A stretch of 64,000 nt of DNA from NCBI RefSeq assembly GCF_017876575.1, contig NZ_JAGIOE010000001.1:868001-932000 (forward strand). The letters run 5' to 3'. A program made the position numbers and the translations under genes. This DNA comes from Paeniglutamicibacter psychrophenolicus (GTDB lineage Bacteria; Actinomycetota; Actinomycetes; Actinomycetales; Micrococcaceae). The first letter of the stretch is position 1; each line of letters opens with the position of its first letter. This document shows, piece after piece, positions 42,541 through 50,974 of this stretch. The notes beneath the pieces are model-generated. The model made no database searches. It was not told the origin of the DNA and saw nothing but the letters and a program-made list of their open reading frames with translations.

Positions 42541-43431
42541 TTATGCTCCCTTGAACTTCACGGATCGAGAATCATTGAATCGAGTGCCAACGATGGACGC
42601 GGAAAGCACCAGAAGCAGGATCACGATCGACGGAAAGAGTGTTTGCCACCAAGCTGAAACCAGGACACCGTCGCGCTGGGCGCTCTGCAGGATCCGCCCC
42701 CATGACCATGTCGAGGGGTCACCAAGGCCCAAGAAGCTGAGGCTCGCCTCGGAGATTACGGCTCGCGCACACGTGAGCAGGCCCATCACGATCAGAAGCG
42801 GGCTGACCATGGGGAGGATCTCCTTGAACATGATCCTCCACGACGAAGCACCGATTGCCCGGGCTCCGTCAACGAACGGCATGGAAACCACGACCAAAGC
42901 GTTGGAACGGATCAGACGGCAGATCTCCGGCCACGAGAAGAACCCGATGACCAAGGTCAAGGTGACGATGCTTGGCCCAACCATGGCGGTGACAACAATC
43001 ATCAGCGGCAGGATCGGCAGCGAGAGCATGACGTCCGTGACGGTCGTGATGATGCTGTCTGCCCGCTTGAAGTATGCGGCCAGGATGCCCAGCGCTACGC
43101 CGACGCCGATCGCGATGATTCCGGCGAAGAGCGCGACGCCGAGGCTCGTTCGTGTTCCCCAGACAATCTGGCCGAGGACGTCAAGGCCGAGGCCGTCGGT
43201 CCCGAACCAGTGCTCTGACGAGGGCGGCTGCAGGACGTTGGGTCCAAGTCCTTCCGGATACGGAACAATCATCGGTCCAAAGATCCCGACGAGAACGAGG
43301 GCCACGATCGTGCCCAGCGAGATGAAGCCGAGGGGACCCTTGAAGAACCTGCTCCAGGTCCGTTGACGTGGAGTCATCTGCTTCACAGGTTTTACGGGCG
43401 TTGTTGTTGCTGCCTTCTCAAGAATGCTCAT
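42541..43431 (-). CDS. ABC transporter permease, DppC type
   Basis: A permease of 296 aa with an N-terminal segment and about six membrane spans. The OppC/DppC hallmark PPSSEHWFGTDGLGLDVLGQIVWGTRTSLGVAL is near residues 65-97. The cytoplasmic loop DGARAIGASSWRIMFKEILPMV near 185-207 contacts the ATPase. It overlaps the DppB-type gene by 4 bp and is 2 bp before the ATPase gene. Confidence 0.88.
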   Translation of the reverse strand: MSILEKAATTTPVKPVKQMTPRQRTWSRFFKGPLGFISLGTIVALVLVGIFGPMIVPYPEGLGPNVLQPPSSEHWFGTDGLGLDVLGQIVWGTRTSLGVALFAGIIAIGVGVALGILAAYFKRADSIITTVTDVMLSLPILPLMIVVTAMVGPSIVTLTLVIGFFSWPEICRLIRSNALVVVSMPFVDGARAIGASSWRIMFKEILPMVSPLLIVMGLLTCARAVISEASLSFLGLGDPSTWSWGRILQSAQRDGVLVSAWWQTLFPSIVILLLVLSASIVGTRFNDSRSVKFKGA

Positions 43432-44393
43432 GCTCGGCTCCCGGTCCTCAGTTTGGGGTCTATGAAGAGGCAGACCACGTCAGTCAATAGGTTTGCGGCC
43501 ACAACGGTGACGGCCAGCAAGATGAAGGCGCCCTGCAGAATCGGGAAGTCCTGCCGGAGTACCGATTCGTAGATCAGCGAGCCGAGTCCCGGGTAGGCAA
43601 AAACGGTTTCGGTGAGTACGGCGCCGCCGACCAAGGTGCCCAATTGCAGTCCCATGAGGGTGACTGCGGGGATCATCGCATTGCGCAACCCGTGGTTCCA
43701 GATCACCGTTCGTCGCGACAGCCCCCGTGCCTTGGCACTGCGGATGTAGTCGGAGCCCAGCACCTGCAGCATGTTCGTGCGAACCGTCAACGCGTACGGT
43801 CCGGTCTGGATGAATATCAAGGTCAGAAGCGGCAACGCGAGGTGCAGCAGGATGCTTGTGAAAACCCCTCCACCTTCCGCGAACGAGTCAACGGCCCCGC
43901 CGATGGGGAACCAGCCCGTGCCGAGGGCAAAGACCGCCAGAAGGAAGACCGCGACGCTGGGGACAAACATGGCCTGGCCGGCCATTCCCAGGAACCTCAA
44001 CACCTGGTCGGGGATGCCTCCCCGTCGGGCTGCAGCGGCGACGCCGAGCGGGATGCCAATCAGCAAGGTGACAAGGAATGCCGTACCCGCCAAGAGGAGG
44101 GTCCACGGGATCCGCGTAGCAAGGACATCCATTACCGGGGACTGCGAGTAGAACGAGGTCCCAAAGTTCCCTTGGACCAAGTTCCAGAGGAAGAGGCCGT
44201 ATTGGACAATCAATGACTTGTCGAGCCCGTACTCGGACATGAGAGCGGCTTCCAGCTCCGGGTCCTTGAGGCCATCAAGCATCAGGGTCGTCGGGCCACC
44301 GGGCAAGAGCCGAAGGAGGAAGAACGTGATGGTGACGGCGATCCAGATGGCCAGGAGTGCCCTAGCCGTTCGAATAAGCACAAAGCGTGTCAT
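43428..44393 (-). CDS. ABC transporter permease, DppB type
   Basis: A permease of 321 aa with six membrane spans. The N-terminal ALLAIWIAVTITFFLLRLLPGGP and the loop YIRSAKARGLSRRTVIWNHGLRNAMIPAVTLMG near residues 215-247 are typical of DppB/OppB. The ligand may be a peptide, nickel chelate or other small solute. It lies 64 bp after the lipoprotein gene. Confidence 0.88.
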   Translation of the reverse strand: MTRFVLIRTARALLAIWIAVTITFFLLRLLPGGPTTLMLDGLKDPELEAALMSEYGLDKSLIVQYGLFLWNLVQGNFGTSFYSQSPVMDVLATRIPWTLLLAGTAFLVTLLIGIPLGVAAAARRGGIPDQVLRFLGMAGQAMFVPSVAVFLLAVFALGTGWFPIGGAVDSFAEGGGVFTSILLHLALPLLTLIFIQTGPYALTVRTNMLQVLGSDYIRSAKARGLSRRTVIWNHGLRNAMIPAVTLMGLQLGTLVGGAVLTETVFAYPGLGSLIYESVLRQDFPILQGAFILLAVTVVAANLLTDVVCLFIDPKLRTGSRA

Positions 44394-44457
44394 TTTTCAG
44401 CACCTTTCAAGTAGGTCGTAATGCCGTGAGGTCGTATGCCTGAAGGGCCCGGGGGCC

Positions 44458-46089
44458 TTACTTCGTCCGGGTGACCTGGGAAAGGGAGAAGGAGTCCACC
44501 GGGCCGTTGATCTCCGTCGGGGACTGCACGTAGCCATCGAATCGCTTGGTGCTCGAGACGTAGTTCAGGGATTCGATGTAGAGCGGCAGCATCATGGCCT
44601 GTTCGCCGACCCGCGTGGCAACTGCTTGGGTGGCTTCCTGGTAAGACTTCTCATCGGTGGCGTTTGTCGACTTCTTGATGAGCTCATCCAGTTCAGCGTC
44701 GCCGCCGTAGGTGTAGTTGAGTCCGTAGTCGTTCGGCGACTCAAACTGGAACCGAAGGTTCGTGCCCGGGCTGTAGCTCTGCGGCATCTTGTGCACGTAG
44801 AGATCGAAGTCTGCGGCCTTTGCCGCAGTCAGCGACGTGGAGCGTTCCGAACATGCCACGGTCGACTTGATTCCTGCCGTGGCCAGGTTGTCTCGAACTA
44901 CCTGCGCGGACTTCACGTGGTTTGAATTGCCTTGGTCGCACAGGATCTTGTAGTCGAGTCCGTCAAAGAAACCGTCATTGTCGGCATCCTTGAAGCCTTC
45001 CTGCTTGAACACATCGCGGGCCTGGTCGGCGCTGACCTTCTGAATGGACTGGCCCTCGGGGGCGTAGCCCTTGAAGAGCGGCAGAACGGGGCTTTCAAGG
45101 TGTGTTCCACGACCCTGCAGGACGGTTTCCAGGATCGCCTCGGTGTCGATCAGCCCGCTGATGGCCTTGCGCACCTTTGGCGACTGCAGGGTCTTGCTCT
45201 GCTGGTTGAAAGTCAGCTTTGACAGGCTGACCGATTCGGAGACTTCCGAGACCTTGATTCCGGGCTTGGACTCGAGGGAGGCGACGGCGGAAGCCGGCAG
45301 CGACGGTGCTGCCAGATCCAATTCGCCGCTCTGGAGGGCGAGCTGCATCGTGTTGATGTCTTGGTAGACCCGGAACTCAAGGGCGGTGATTTCCTCGTTC
45401 CCCGGCGCCGACAACGGGTACTGCTCGTTGCGGGTGAACTTGTAGCGCTGGCCCTTGGAGACCCCAGCCAGCGTGAAGGGGCCCGCTCCGACCCAAGCAT
45501 CCTCGTGTGCGTCGAGGGCGTACTTGGTCAGATCAGGAACATCCTTGAAGACATGCTCCGGCAGGATGCGGACGGAAGTCATGAAGTCCTTGGCCCAGCC
45601 ATAGCTTGGGCTCTTCATGGTCACCGTCAACTCCGTCGGAGAAACAACCTTGGACGATTCGTAGTTCTCTCGGATGGTCTTGCCCTGCAGCAGCTTGTCC
45701 TTGACGTACCGGTCCAGCGTGAACTTCAGGTCGTTGGCAGTGAGCTTTTCCCCGTCGCTCCAGGTGAACTTCTCGTTCAAGACCACCTTGATGGATTTTC
45801 CATCCGGGCTGATGGTTGCGCTCTTGGCCGCGAGTGGACGGATGGAGCCGTCCGTTTCCGCTCGGAAGAGTTCGGGGTACATCTGGTTCATGACCCACAT
45901 GTCGGTGATGCTCACAGTGTTCAACGGAGCGAAGTTTGCAACATCCGAAGTGGTGCCGATCAGGAGGGTGCTGTTCGCAGAGCTGCCCTTGGCTTCGCCG
46001 CCTCCGCCACAAGCAGTAAGGGACAGGAGCGCGGCCAATGCAATTGCGCTGGTTTTGACGATTACGCCAGCCTTGGATTGCTTTTTCAT
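44458..46089 (-). CDS. ABC transporter substrate-binding lipoprotein (SBP_bac_5)
   Basis: A 543-aa receptor of the oligopeptide/dipeptide type. The lipoprotein signal is MKKQSKAGVIVKTSAIALAA, then LLSLTAC with Cys27 in the lipobox. The family pattern appears as FTWSDGEKLTANDLKFTLDRYV near residue 115 and WVGAGPFTLAGVSKGQRYKF near 195. The ligand is not evident. ATG 46089 with AAGGAG is clear; upstream in-frame sequence is not coding. It is the first gene of the operon and the promoter lies in the 46090-46682 gap. Confidence 0.9.
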   Translation of the reverse strand: MKKQSKAGVIVKTSAIALAALLSLTACGGGGEAKGSSANSTLLIGTTSDVANFAPLNTVSITDMWVMNQMYPELFRAETDGSIRPLAAKSATISPDGKSIKVVLNEKFTWSDGEKLTANDLKFTLDRYVKDKLLQGKTIRENYESSKVVSPTELTVTMKSPSYGWAKDFMTSVRILPEHVFKDVPDLTKYALDAHEDAWVGAGPFTLAGVSKGQRYKFTRNEQYPLSAPGNEEITALEFRVYQDINTMQLALQSGELDLAAPSLPASAVASLESKPGIKVSEVSESVSLSKLTFNQQSKTLQSPKVRKAISGLIDTEAILETVLQGRGTHLESPVLPLFKGYAPEGQSIQKVSADQARDVFKQEGFKDADNDGFFDGLDYKILCDQGNSNHVKSAQVVRDNLATAGIKSTVACSERSTSLTAAKAADFDLYVHKMPQSYSPGTNLRFQFESPNDYGLNYTYGGDAELDELIKKSTNATDEKSYQEATQAVATRVGEQAMMLPLYIESLNYVSSTKRFDGYVQSPTEINGPVDSFSLSQVTRTK

Positions 46090-46682
46090 AATTCTCCTTG
46101 ATATTGGCCGTGAAATTGTGTCTATGAGCGGGGCGCGTGCTTGTTTACGCCTTGGATGGCAAGGCACCGCAACCAGAAGGGTGTTAGCTCTTGGATATTG
46201 AAGGATGTATTGGGGCAACGCGTAGTTTGACGTGTCAAGCCGGGCTCGGGACCGGCTATGTTCGCTTAGGTTTGCGCGTTATCTGACGAGGTGCCGGTAA
46301 TTATGCGAGTGTTCCACGGTCCCAGATATCGGCTGTCCAACTTTTCCTTCATCACTCTTCGTGCTGGTGTCACCTGGTTCCTGGAGGTTCCCGGTTTCGG
46401 TAACCCCGGAGACTGCTTTGTGACACACCGCACATTCTCTTGGTGCAATTCAATCAATAATGTCCGGCAACCTCTAGCGGTCTGCTCATGCCAAAAGCGT
46501 ATGAGGTGTAACGATAATGTTGATTAGCGGTCGTTGGAAACCGTTTATCGACCGTTTATCTTTCGATATATAGCTTGCATTGTCATGGACCCGACTGCTC
46601 TCATGAGATGGTCGCTTGGGTGCCACGCCGCCGATTCTTGTGATGGTATTTGAGCAATTAAACAGTTGCGTAGGATGACACC
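46090..46682. promoter_or_regulatory. Divergent intergenic region with tandem 11-bp repeat
   Basis: 593 bp without a convincing gene between the peptide-transporter operon and the MFS gene. Two direct copies of ACCGTTTATCK lie head to tail at 46540-46550 and 46551-46561, in AT-rich DNA. A GTGTCAC/GTGACAC pair flanks the stretch around 46370-46430. Short open frames on both strands look random. It probably holds promoters for both flanking units, and the tandem repeat is a candidate operator. Confidence 0.45.
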
Positions 46683-47930
46683 ATGAGTGAGCAACCCTTT
46701 AGCCTGCGCCGTATAGCCGTGAAAGTGTACTCACCTTCGTTGCTCTACGGTGTGGGCCTGGGCGCGGTGACACCGGTCATTGCACTCTCGGCGCTGGATC
46801 GCGGAGCGACCCTGGCCACCGCCGCACTAGTGGTCACTTTGGTAGGTTTCGGGTCGCTGATATTCAATGTCCCGGCGGCCATGTTGACCACGCGGATGGG
46901 TGAACGATGGGCCATGGTCATGGCAGCAGGATGGGCGTCGCTTGGCTTGGTGCTAGGGATCATCCCATCTAACCTGGGACTCTTTTCCGTAGGCGTGACG
47001 ATGCTGGGAATGGCGGGCGCGGTCTTCAACCTTGCGCGGCAGGCCTACCTGGCCGAGGCGGTCCCGCTGGAGTTCAGGGCGAGGGCCATGTCGAGCCTGG
47101 GCGGGATCCATCGCGTAGGCATATTCATCGGACCTTTTGCTGCCACGCTGGCCATGAAGTGGCTGGACATTGCCGGGGCATACTGGGTGGGCATGGCAGC
47201 CATGGCCGTTGCCATGGTGGTGTGCCTAGGGATCCCGGACTTGGAATCCAGGGCACCAGTGGAGGAAGGCCAAAGCCGGGCAGGTGGCTCGATGTGGAGC
47301 ATCGCCAAAGACCACAAGCACGTGTTGCTGGGCCTGGGGCTCGGTGTCATCTGCCTGTCCGCGGTGCGCTCGACCCGACAGGTTGTGCTGCCGCTGTGGG
47401 GAGAAAGCATCGGTCTGGACGCGGCCACCATTTCGCTTATCTATGGCCTTTCCGGGGCCGTGGACATGCTCATCTTCTATCCTGCGGGCAAAATCATGGA
47501 CAGGTACGGGCGGATGTGGATCGCAGTGCCGTCCATGATCGTGATGTCTGTGGCGATGGTTCTGCTGCCCATGGCCCACTCCGTGCCCACCATGCTGGCC
47601 GTGGCCATGTTGCTGGGGTTCGGCAACGGCGTCGGCTCGGGCATCGTGTTAACCCTTGGCGTCGATTATTCCCCGGTTTCGGGGCGGGCCAAGTTCCTAG
47701 GGCTATGGCGACAACTTTCGGACACCGGTGCAATGGCGGGCCCGGTGTTGCTCTCGGGCCTGGTGGCGGTGGCGACTCTCGCCTCCGGGGTGTGGGCGAT
47801 CGCTGGGATCTCGATGCTGGGAGCGGGTATTTTTGGTTACTTCATCCCCCGGACCAAGATACGGATCGATGCCCCCGTAGCGGGCGAAGAGTACGATCAC
47901 CGGCCATCTGCTGGCCAGGGCGATGCCTGA
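46683..47930 (+). CDS. MFS transporter
   Basis: A 12-span major facilitator of 415 aa. The loop 2-3 region is NVPAAMLTTRMGERWAMV near residues 60-77, and the domain-2 equivalent is YPAGKIMDRYGRMWIAV near 263-280. The substrate or drug is unknown. It is divergent from the peptide ABC operon and convergent with the LysR gene. It starts at ATG 46683 with a weak AGGATGA site. Confidence 0.82.
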   Translation: MSEQPFSLRRIAVKVYSPSLLYGVGLGAVTPVIALSALDRGATLATAALVVTLVGFGSLIFNVPAAMLTTRMGERWAMVMAAGWASLGLVLGIIPSNLGLFSVGVTMLGMAGAVFNLARQAYLAEAVPLEFRARAMSSLGGIHRVGIFIGPFAATLAMKWLDIAGAYWVGMAAMAVAMVVCLGIPDLESRAPVEEGQSRAGGSMWSIAKDHKHVLLGLGLGVICLSAVRSTRQVVLPLWGESIGLDAATISLIYGLSGAVDMLIFYPAGKIMDRYGRMWIAVPSMIVMSVAMVLLPMAHSVPTMLAVAMLLGFGNGVGSGIVLTLGVDYSPVSGRAKFLGLWRQLSDTGAMAGPVLLSGLVAVATLASGVWAIAGISMLGAGIFGYFIPRTKIRIDAPVAGEEYDHRPSAGQGDA

Positions 47931-48043
47931 AGCTGATTCGGGCCGACAGACCAGCAGAAGCAGCAAGTGATCAGCGAGGAGGCAGCCGCCAAGACCTATC
48001 CAGAGCTGTCGATGCCCGCCGGGGGCACCTGGAATTTTCCCGC

Positions 48044-48994
48044 TTATGGGGAGTCGACCAGGCTCGTCTGTGGCCGGGGTTTCTGTACCAGCGAAGGCAT
48101 TTCCGCGTTTGTCATGGCAACTTCGACGAAGGCCGCCCGCACTCCCGACAGCCTCTGTGAACCATCCCAAACTGCCCGGAAGTTCCTCATGATGTTTAGA
48201 CCTGAGACCGGTATTGCGACCAGGTCTCCTGCTCGCAGGGCGTCCTGAACGACGAGGTAGCTCAGGACGGCTGGGCCCATTCCGGACTGCGCAGTGATCC
48301 GAACGGCCGCGTTGCTGTTTAGCTCCAGCGACGGCGCGACGGGACAGTACGGTGCCAGGAATTCATCGAGAGTGACTCTTGTCCCCGAACCTTCCTCGCG
48401 AACGATGAGGGGCGTATTTGCCAGCTCCGCTATTGTGAGCGCGTTTTTGCGATTTGCCCACGGATGTGTCGGATCGACAACCACGGTCAATCTGTCGTGA
48501 CCAACGACCGTCTCCTGTAATTTTGCCGCCGGCTCCGGGGACTCCACGAGCCCCACATCGTATTCGCCCTGGCGTACGCCCTCAAAGACGTCCTGGGAAT
48601 TCCGGACGGCGAACGAAACCTTGGCATTGGGGTGGGCGTCCTTGAATCTCCTCAGCCAGTGGGGAGCGAGGTACTCGGCGACGGTCATGCTCGCTGCGAT
48701 GGAGATCCTGGACGAATTTACGTTGCCCAAATCGTTGACACTATCGCGTAGCCGTTGGGCAGCCGACAGAATCGGTTGTGCCCATTCCACAACGAGTTGA
48801 CCTTCACGAGTCAGCTTCGATCCCGTCGGCGTACGTCGAACCAGTGGAAGCCCAATTTGGGTTTCGTATCCGGCAATTGCCCGGCTCGCGCTTGGTTGCG
48901 TCATCGCCAAGTGGCGTGCTGCGGCACCGATGCCGCCGTATTGATCAATCTTTACGAGAATTTCAAGGACAATGAGATCTGGCCAGACTGACAT
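48044..48994 (-). CDS. LysR-family transcriptional regulator
   Basis: A full-length LTTR (316 aa). The winged helix LVKIDQYGGIGAAARHLAMTQPSASRAIAGYETQIGLPLVRR is at residues 13-54. The effector domain begins SRISIAASMTVAEYLAPHWLRRF. It stands between the MFS transporter (convergent) and the 600-bp gap before the PucR cluster, so its target is not obvious. The N-terminus MSVWPDLIVLEILVKID is accepted at ATG 48994. Confidence 0.84.
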   Translation of the reverse strand: MSVWPDLIVLEILVKIDQYGGIGAAARHLAMTQPSASRAIAGYETQIGLPLVRRTPTGSKLTREGQLVVEWAQPILSAAQRLRDSVNDLGNVNSSRISIAASMTVAEYLAPHWLRRFKDAHPNAKVSFAVRNSQDVFEGVRQGEYDVGLVESPEPAAKLQETVVGHDRLTVVVDPTHPWANRKNALTIAELANTPLIVREEGSGTRVTLDEFLAPYCPVAPSLELNSNAAVRITAQSGMGPAVLSYLVVQDALRAGDLVAIPVSGLNIMRNFRAVWDGSQRLSGVRAAFVEVAMTNAEMPSLVQKPRPQTSLVDSP

Positions 48995-49592
48995 TTGTTC
49001 AGCTTATGAGTGGCCATTTCCGTTGCATAGTCACCAGGACCTATCACTGATATGGGCTGATCGTGTGAAGTAGCAACGTCTCACAGTTGGCTTCGGCGAC
49101 GTGCAGATCGCGTTTGCCGGTTTTCATAAGGGCGTAACCCCTGGCGCATATGCCATCGGGTGTGGCGTATGGCCACTCAATGATCTGCAGGATTCGCCAG
49201 TTTACGGCAACAGCCGAATTATCGATGGCTTGGGCCGGATCTCTTCTGGGCGACGTTCTGACCGCGGAATCCGGCCAACGTCTGTTTCGTCTGTTCATTC
49301 CGACGAAGAGATGAGAGGCACAGTTCCGAGCAAGCAGGTCGGCACTTGCTAATTGCCCAGGGGCGAGGTGGGTGGCTGAATATTGTGGCGTTACATCGGA
49401 TTGCGCCTCAACGGGGCACATATATTGCCCGATCGAAGCTAACTGGCAGGATTTGTGACGTGGTGAGCGACCTCGAAGTCAACAATTGGCGTTCAATCTG
49501 CCAGATCAGGATCATCATCTCTGCACCATGACAGAATCGTGGACAGGTTCTCGAGATTGAGAAGCCCATGCGGTGCTTACACGGAGGTAACG
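48995..49592. other. Intergenic region of about 600 bp without recognisable genes
   Basis: This lies between the LysR gene (minus) and the PucR-type gene (plus). It is AT-richer than the window average. A 125-codon minus-strand frame (49044-49421) and an 83-codon plus-strand frame (49101-49352) exist but have no recognisable motif. It marks the left edge of the low-GC catabolic cluster and could hold decayed sequence. Confidence 0.4.
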
Positions 49593-50831
49593 GTGGAGCT
49601 TACTGAAGCGAGCCAAATCGAGGATTCGCAGATCTCGGCGTTGGTGGACTTTCTCATGTCAAGGGCAGATGCGATCGGTGTTCTGCTGGCCCGGCGATAC
49701 CGCGAGGAAATCGTAGAATACCGTTCACTGCCCGAGGGCTTTATCGAACAAGACGTGGCCCCGACTGCCCGCCACAACCTGGAAACCATGCTTCTTGGAC
49801 TGGGCGATAATTTCACCGTCACCAACGAGCACTTGGATACGTTTCGCGAAAGTGCCGTCCGGCGTTTTCGTCAGGGGGTTCCAATACAGGCCCTTCTGCA
49901 CGCCTACCGGCTGTGGGGACATACGGTGTGGGACCAAGTGCAGATGGCACCGCAAGTTGCCGAGTATCCCCAGGGTGCCTTGCGTATTGCCGGCAAAATC
50001 ATGCAGCACGTCGACTATGTCTCCGCCGCAGTCACGGAAGCATATCTTGATGAGGCCTCGGGCATGATTCATGACCGCGAAAAGGGAAGACGCGATTTTC
50101 TTGAAGCGCTGATCGCCGGAAACCAACCTGGACGCATCGCAACTCATGCTAAACATTTCAACCTGAAAGTGGATAGCTCCTACTTCGTCGTTTTGGTCAG
50201 GCGACGCCCCGGTAGACAGAACGCATCAATCTCAATGCGCCTCTGCCTTGAGACCGTGCAGAAGTCCATATCCGGAACGCAAGCCAAGGTAGGACTTGTC
50301 GGCACACGCGACGAAGAAGTGGTTGTAATCGTCGAATCCATCAAGGGCACTCCGTTGGGTGCCCGCGAGCAATTGGACCTCCTTGCCAGCTTACTGCCTG
50401 AGTTTTCAGTAACTGTGGGAAGGCTCCGCAAGGGACTCCAGACGGTGGCTCAGGGATACGTTGACGCCCAAAATGCGACTTCGTTCGCGGTGCTGAACAA
50501 GATTCCCCGTGCATATCTTTTTTCCGACACCCTTTTGGACCAGATCGCACGGACGAGTCCATTCCGCCACGATCTTGCCGGCGACACCACCGACCTCATC
50601 GCCGCATACGATGCGAAGCGGGGTTCTGATCTATTGGCAACTATTCGTGCTTATATTGACTGCGGTTTCAAGCTCGTCCAGACGGCAGAAATCCTGAAGG
50701 TTCAGCCCAACACGGTCAAATATCGACTGAATCGCATCGGGCAAATCACGGGTCACGATCCGTTCCAAGTCCAGGGCATGACGTTGTTTACCCTCGCCCT
50801 GCGGATCCCGCCCGACCTCGACTCAGCCTGA
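49593..50831 (+). CDS. PucR/CdaR-type transcriptional regulator
   Basis: A 412-aa regulator. The N-terminal sensor part (about 1-150, ISALVDFLMSRADAIGVLLARRYREEIVEY) resembles the RsbRD-like N-domain found in this family. A GGDEF-like middle part follows (about 150-320). At the C-terminus is the PucR helix-turn-helix: ATIRAYIDCGFKLVQTAEILKVQPNTVKYRLNRIGQITGHDPF. Start GTG 49593 follows GGAGGT, so it is preferred over an upstream GTG at 49539 that lacks a ribosome site. It precedes the CoA-ligase operon in the same direction and is its probable activator. Confidence 0.82.
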   Translation: MELTEASQIEDSQISALVDFLMSRADAIGVLLARRYREEIVEYRSLPEGFIEQDVAPTARHNLETMLLGLGDNFTVTNEHLDTFRESAVRRFRQGVPIQALLHAYRLWGHTVWDQVQMAPQVAEYPQGALRIAGKIMQHVDYVSAAVTEAYLDEASGMIHDREKGRRDFLEALIAGNQPGRIATHAKHFNLKVDSSYFVVLVRRRPGRQNASISMRLCLETVQKSISGTQAKVGLVGTRDEEVVVIVESIKGTPLGAREQLDLLASLLPEFSVTVGRLRKGLQTVAQGYVDAQNATSFAVLNKIPRAYLFSDTLLDQIARTSPFRHDLAGDTTDLIAAYDAKRGSDLLATIRAYIDCGFKLVQTAEILKVQPNTVKYRLNRIGQITGHDPFQVQGMTLFTLALRIPPDLDSA

Positions 50832-50851
50832 GGCGCACTGTATCTTTCAAT

Positions 50852-50870
50852 CTTTGCAAAATACGCAAAG
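50852..50870. promoter_or_regulatory. Inverted repeat before the CoA-ligase operon
   Basis: CTTTGC (50852-50857) and GCAAAG (50865-50870) flank AAAATAC, 105 bp upstream of the ligase start and just after the PucR-type gene. It is a candidate binding site for that regulator. The short gap carries no gene. Confidence 0.4.
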
Positions 50871-50974
50871 CTTTCCCTATTACTTCGCACTTAGGCCTAG
50901 AGACCGCCCTGCGCAATGCTCCTACGCTGATGCTATCAACGTGATTTGCATCACCCGAGTTACTAGGAGACGCC

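Noticed and set aside
46291-46527. Short frames on both strands in the 46.1-46.7 kb gap
   Set aside because: Amino-acid composition looks random, and codon use lacks GC bias at third positions.
49044-49421. 125-codon minus-strand frame in the gap before the PucR gene
   Set aside because: No motif, no ribosome site I can defend, and irregular codon use; kept only as part of the gap description.
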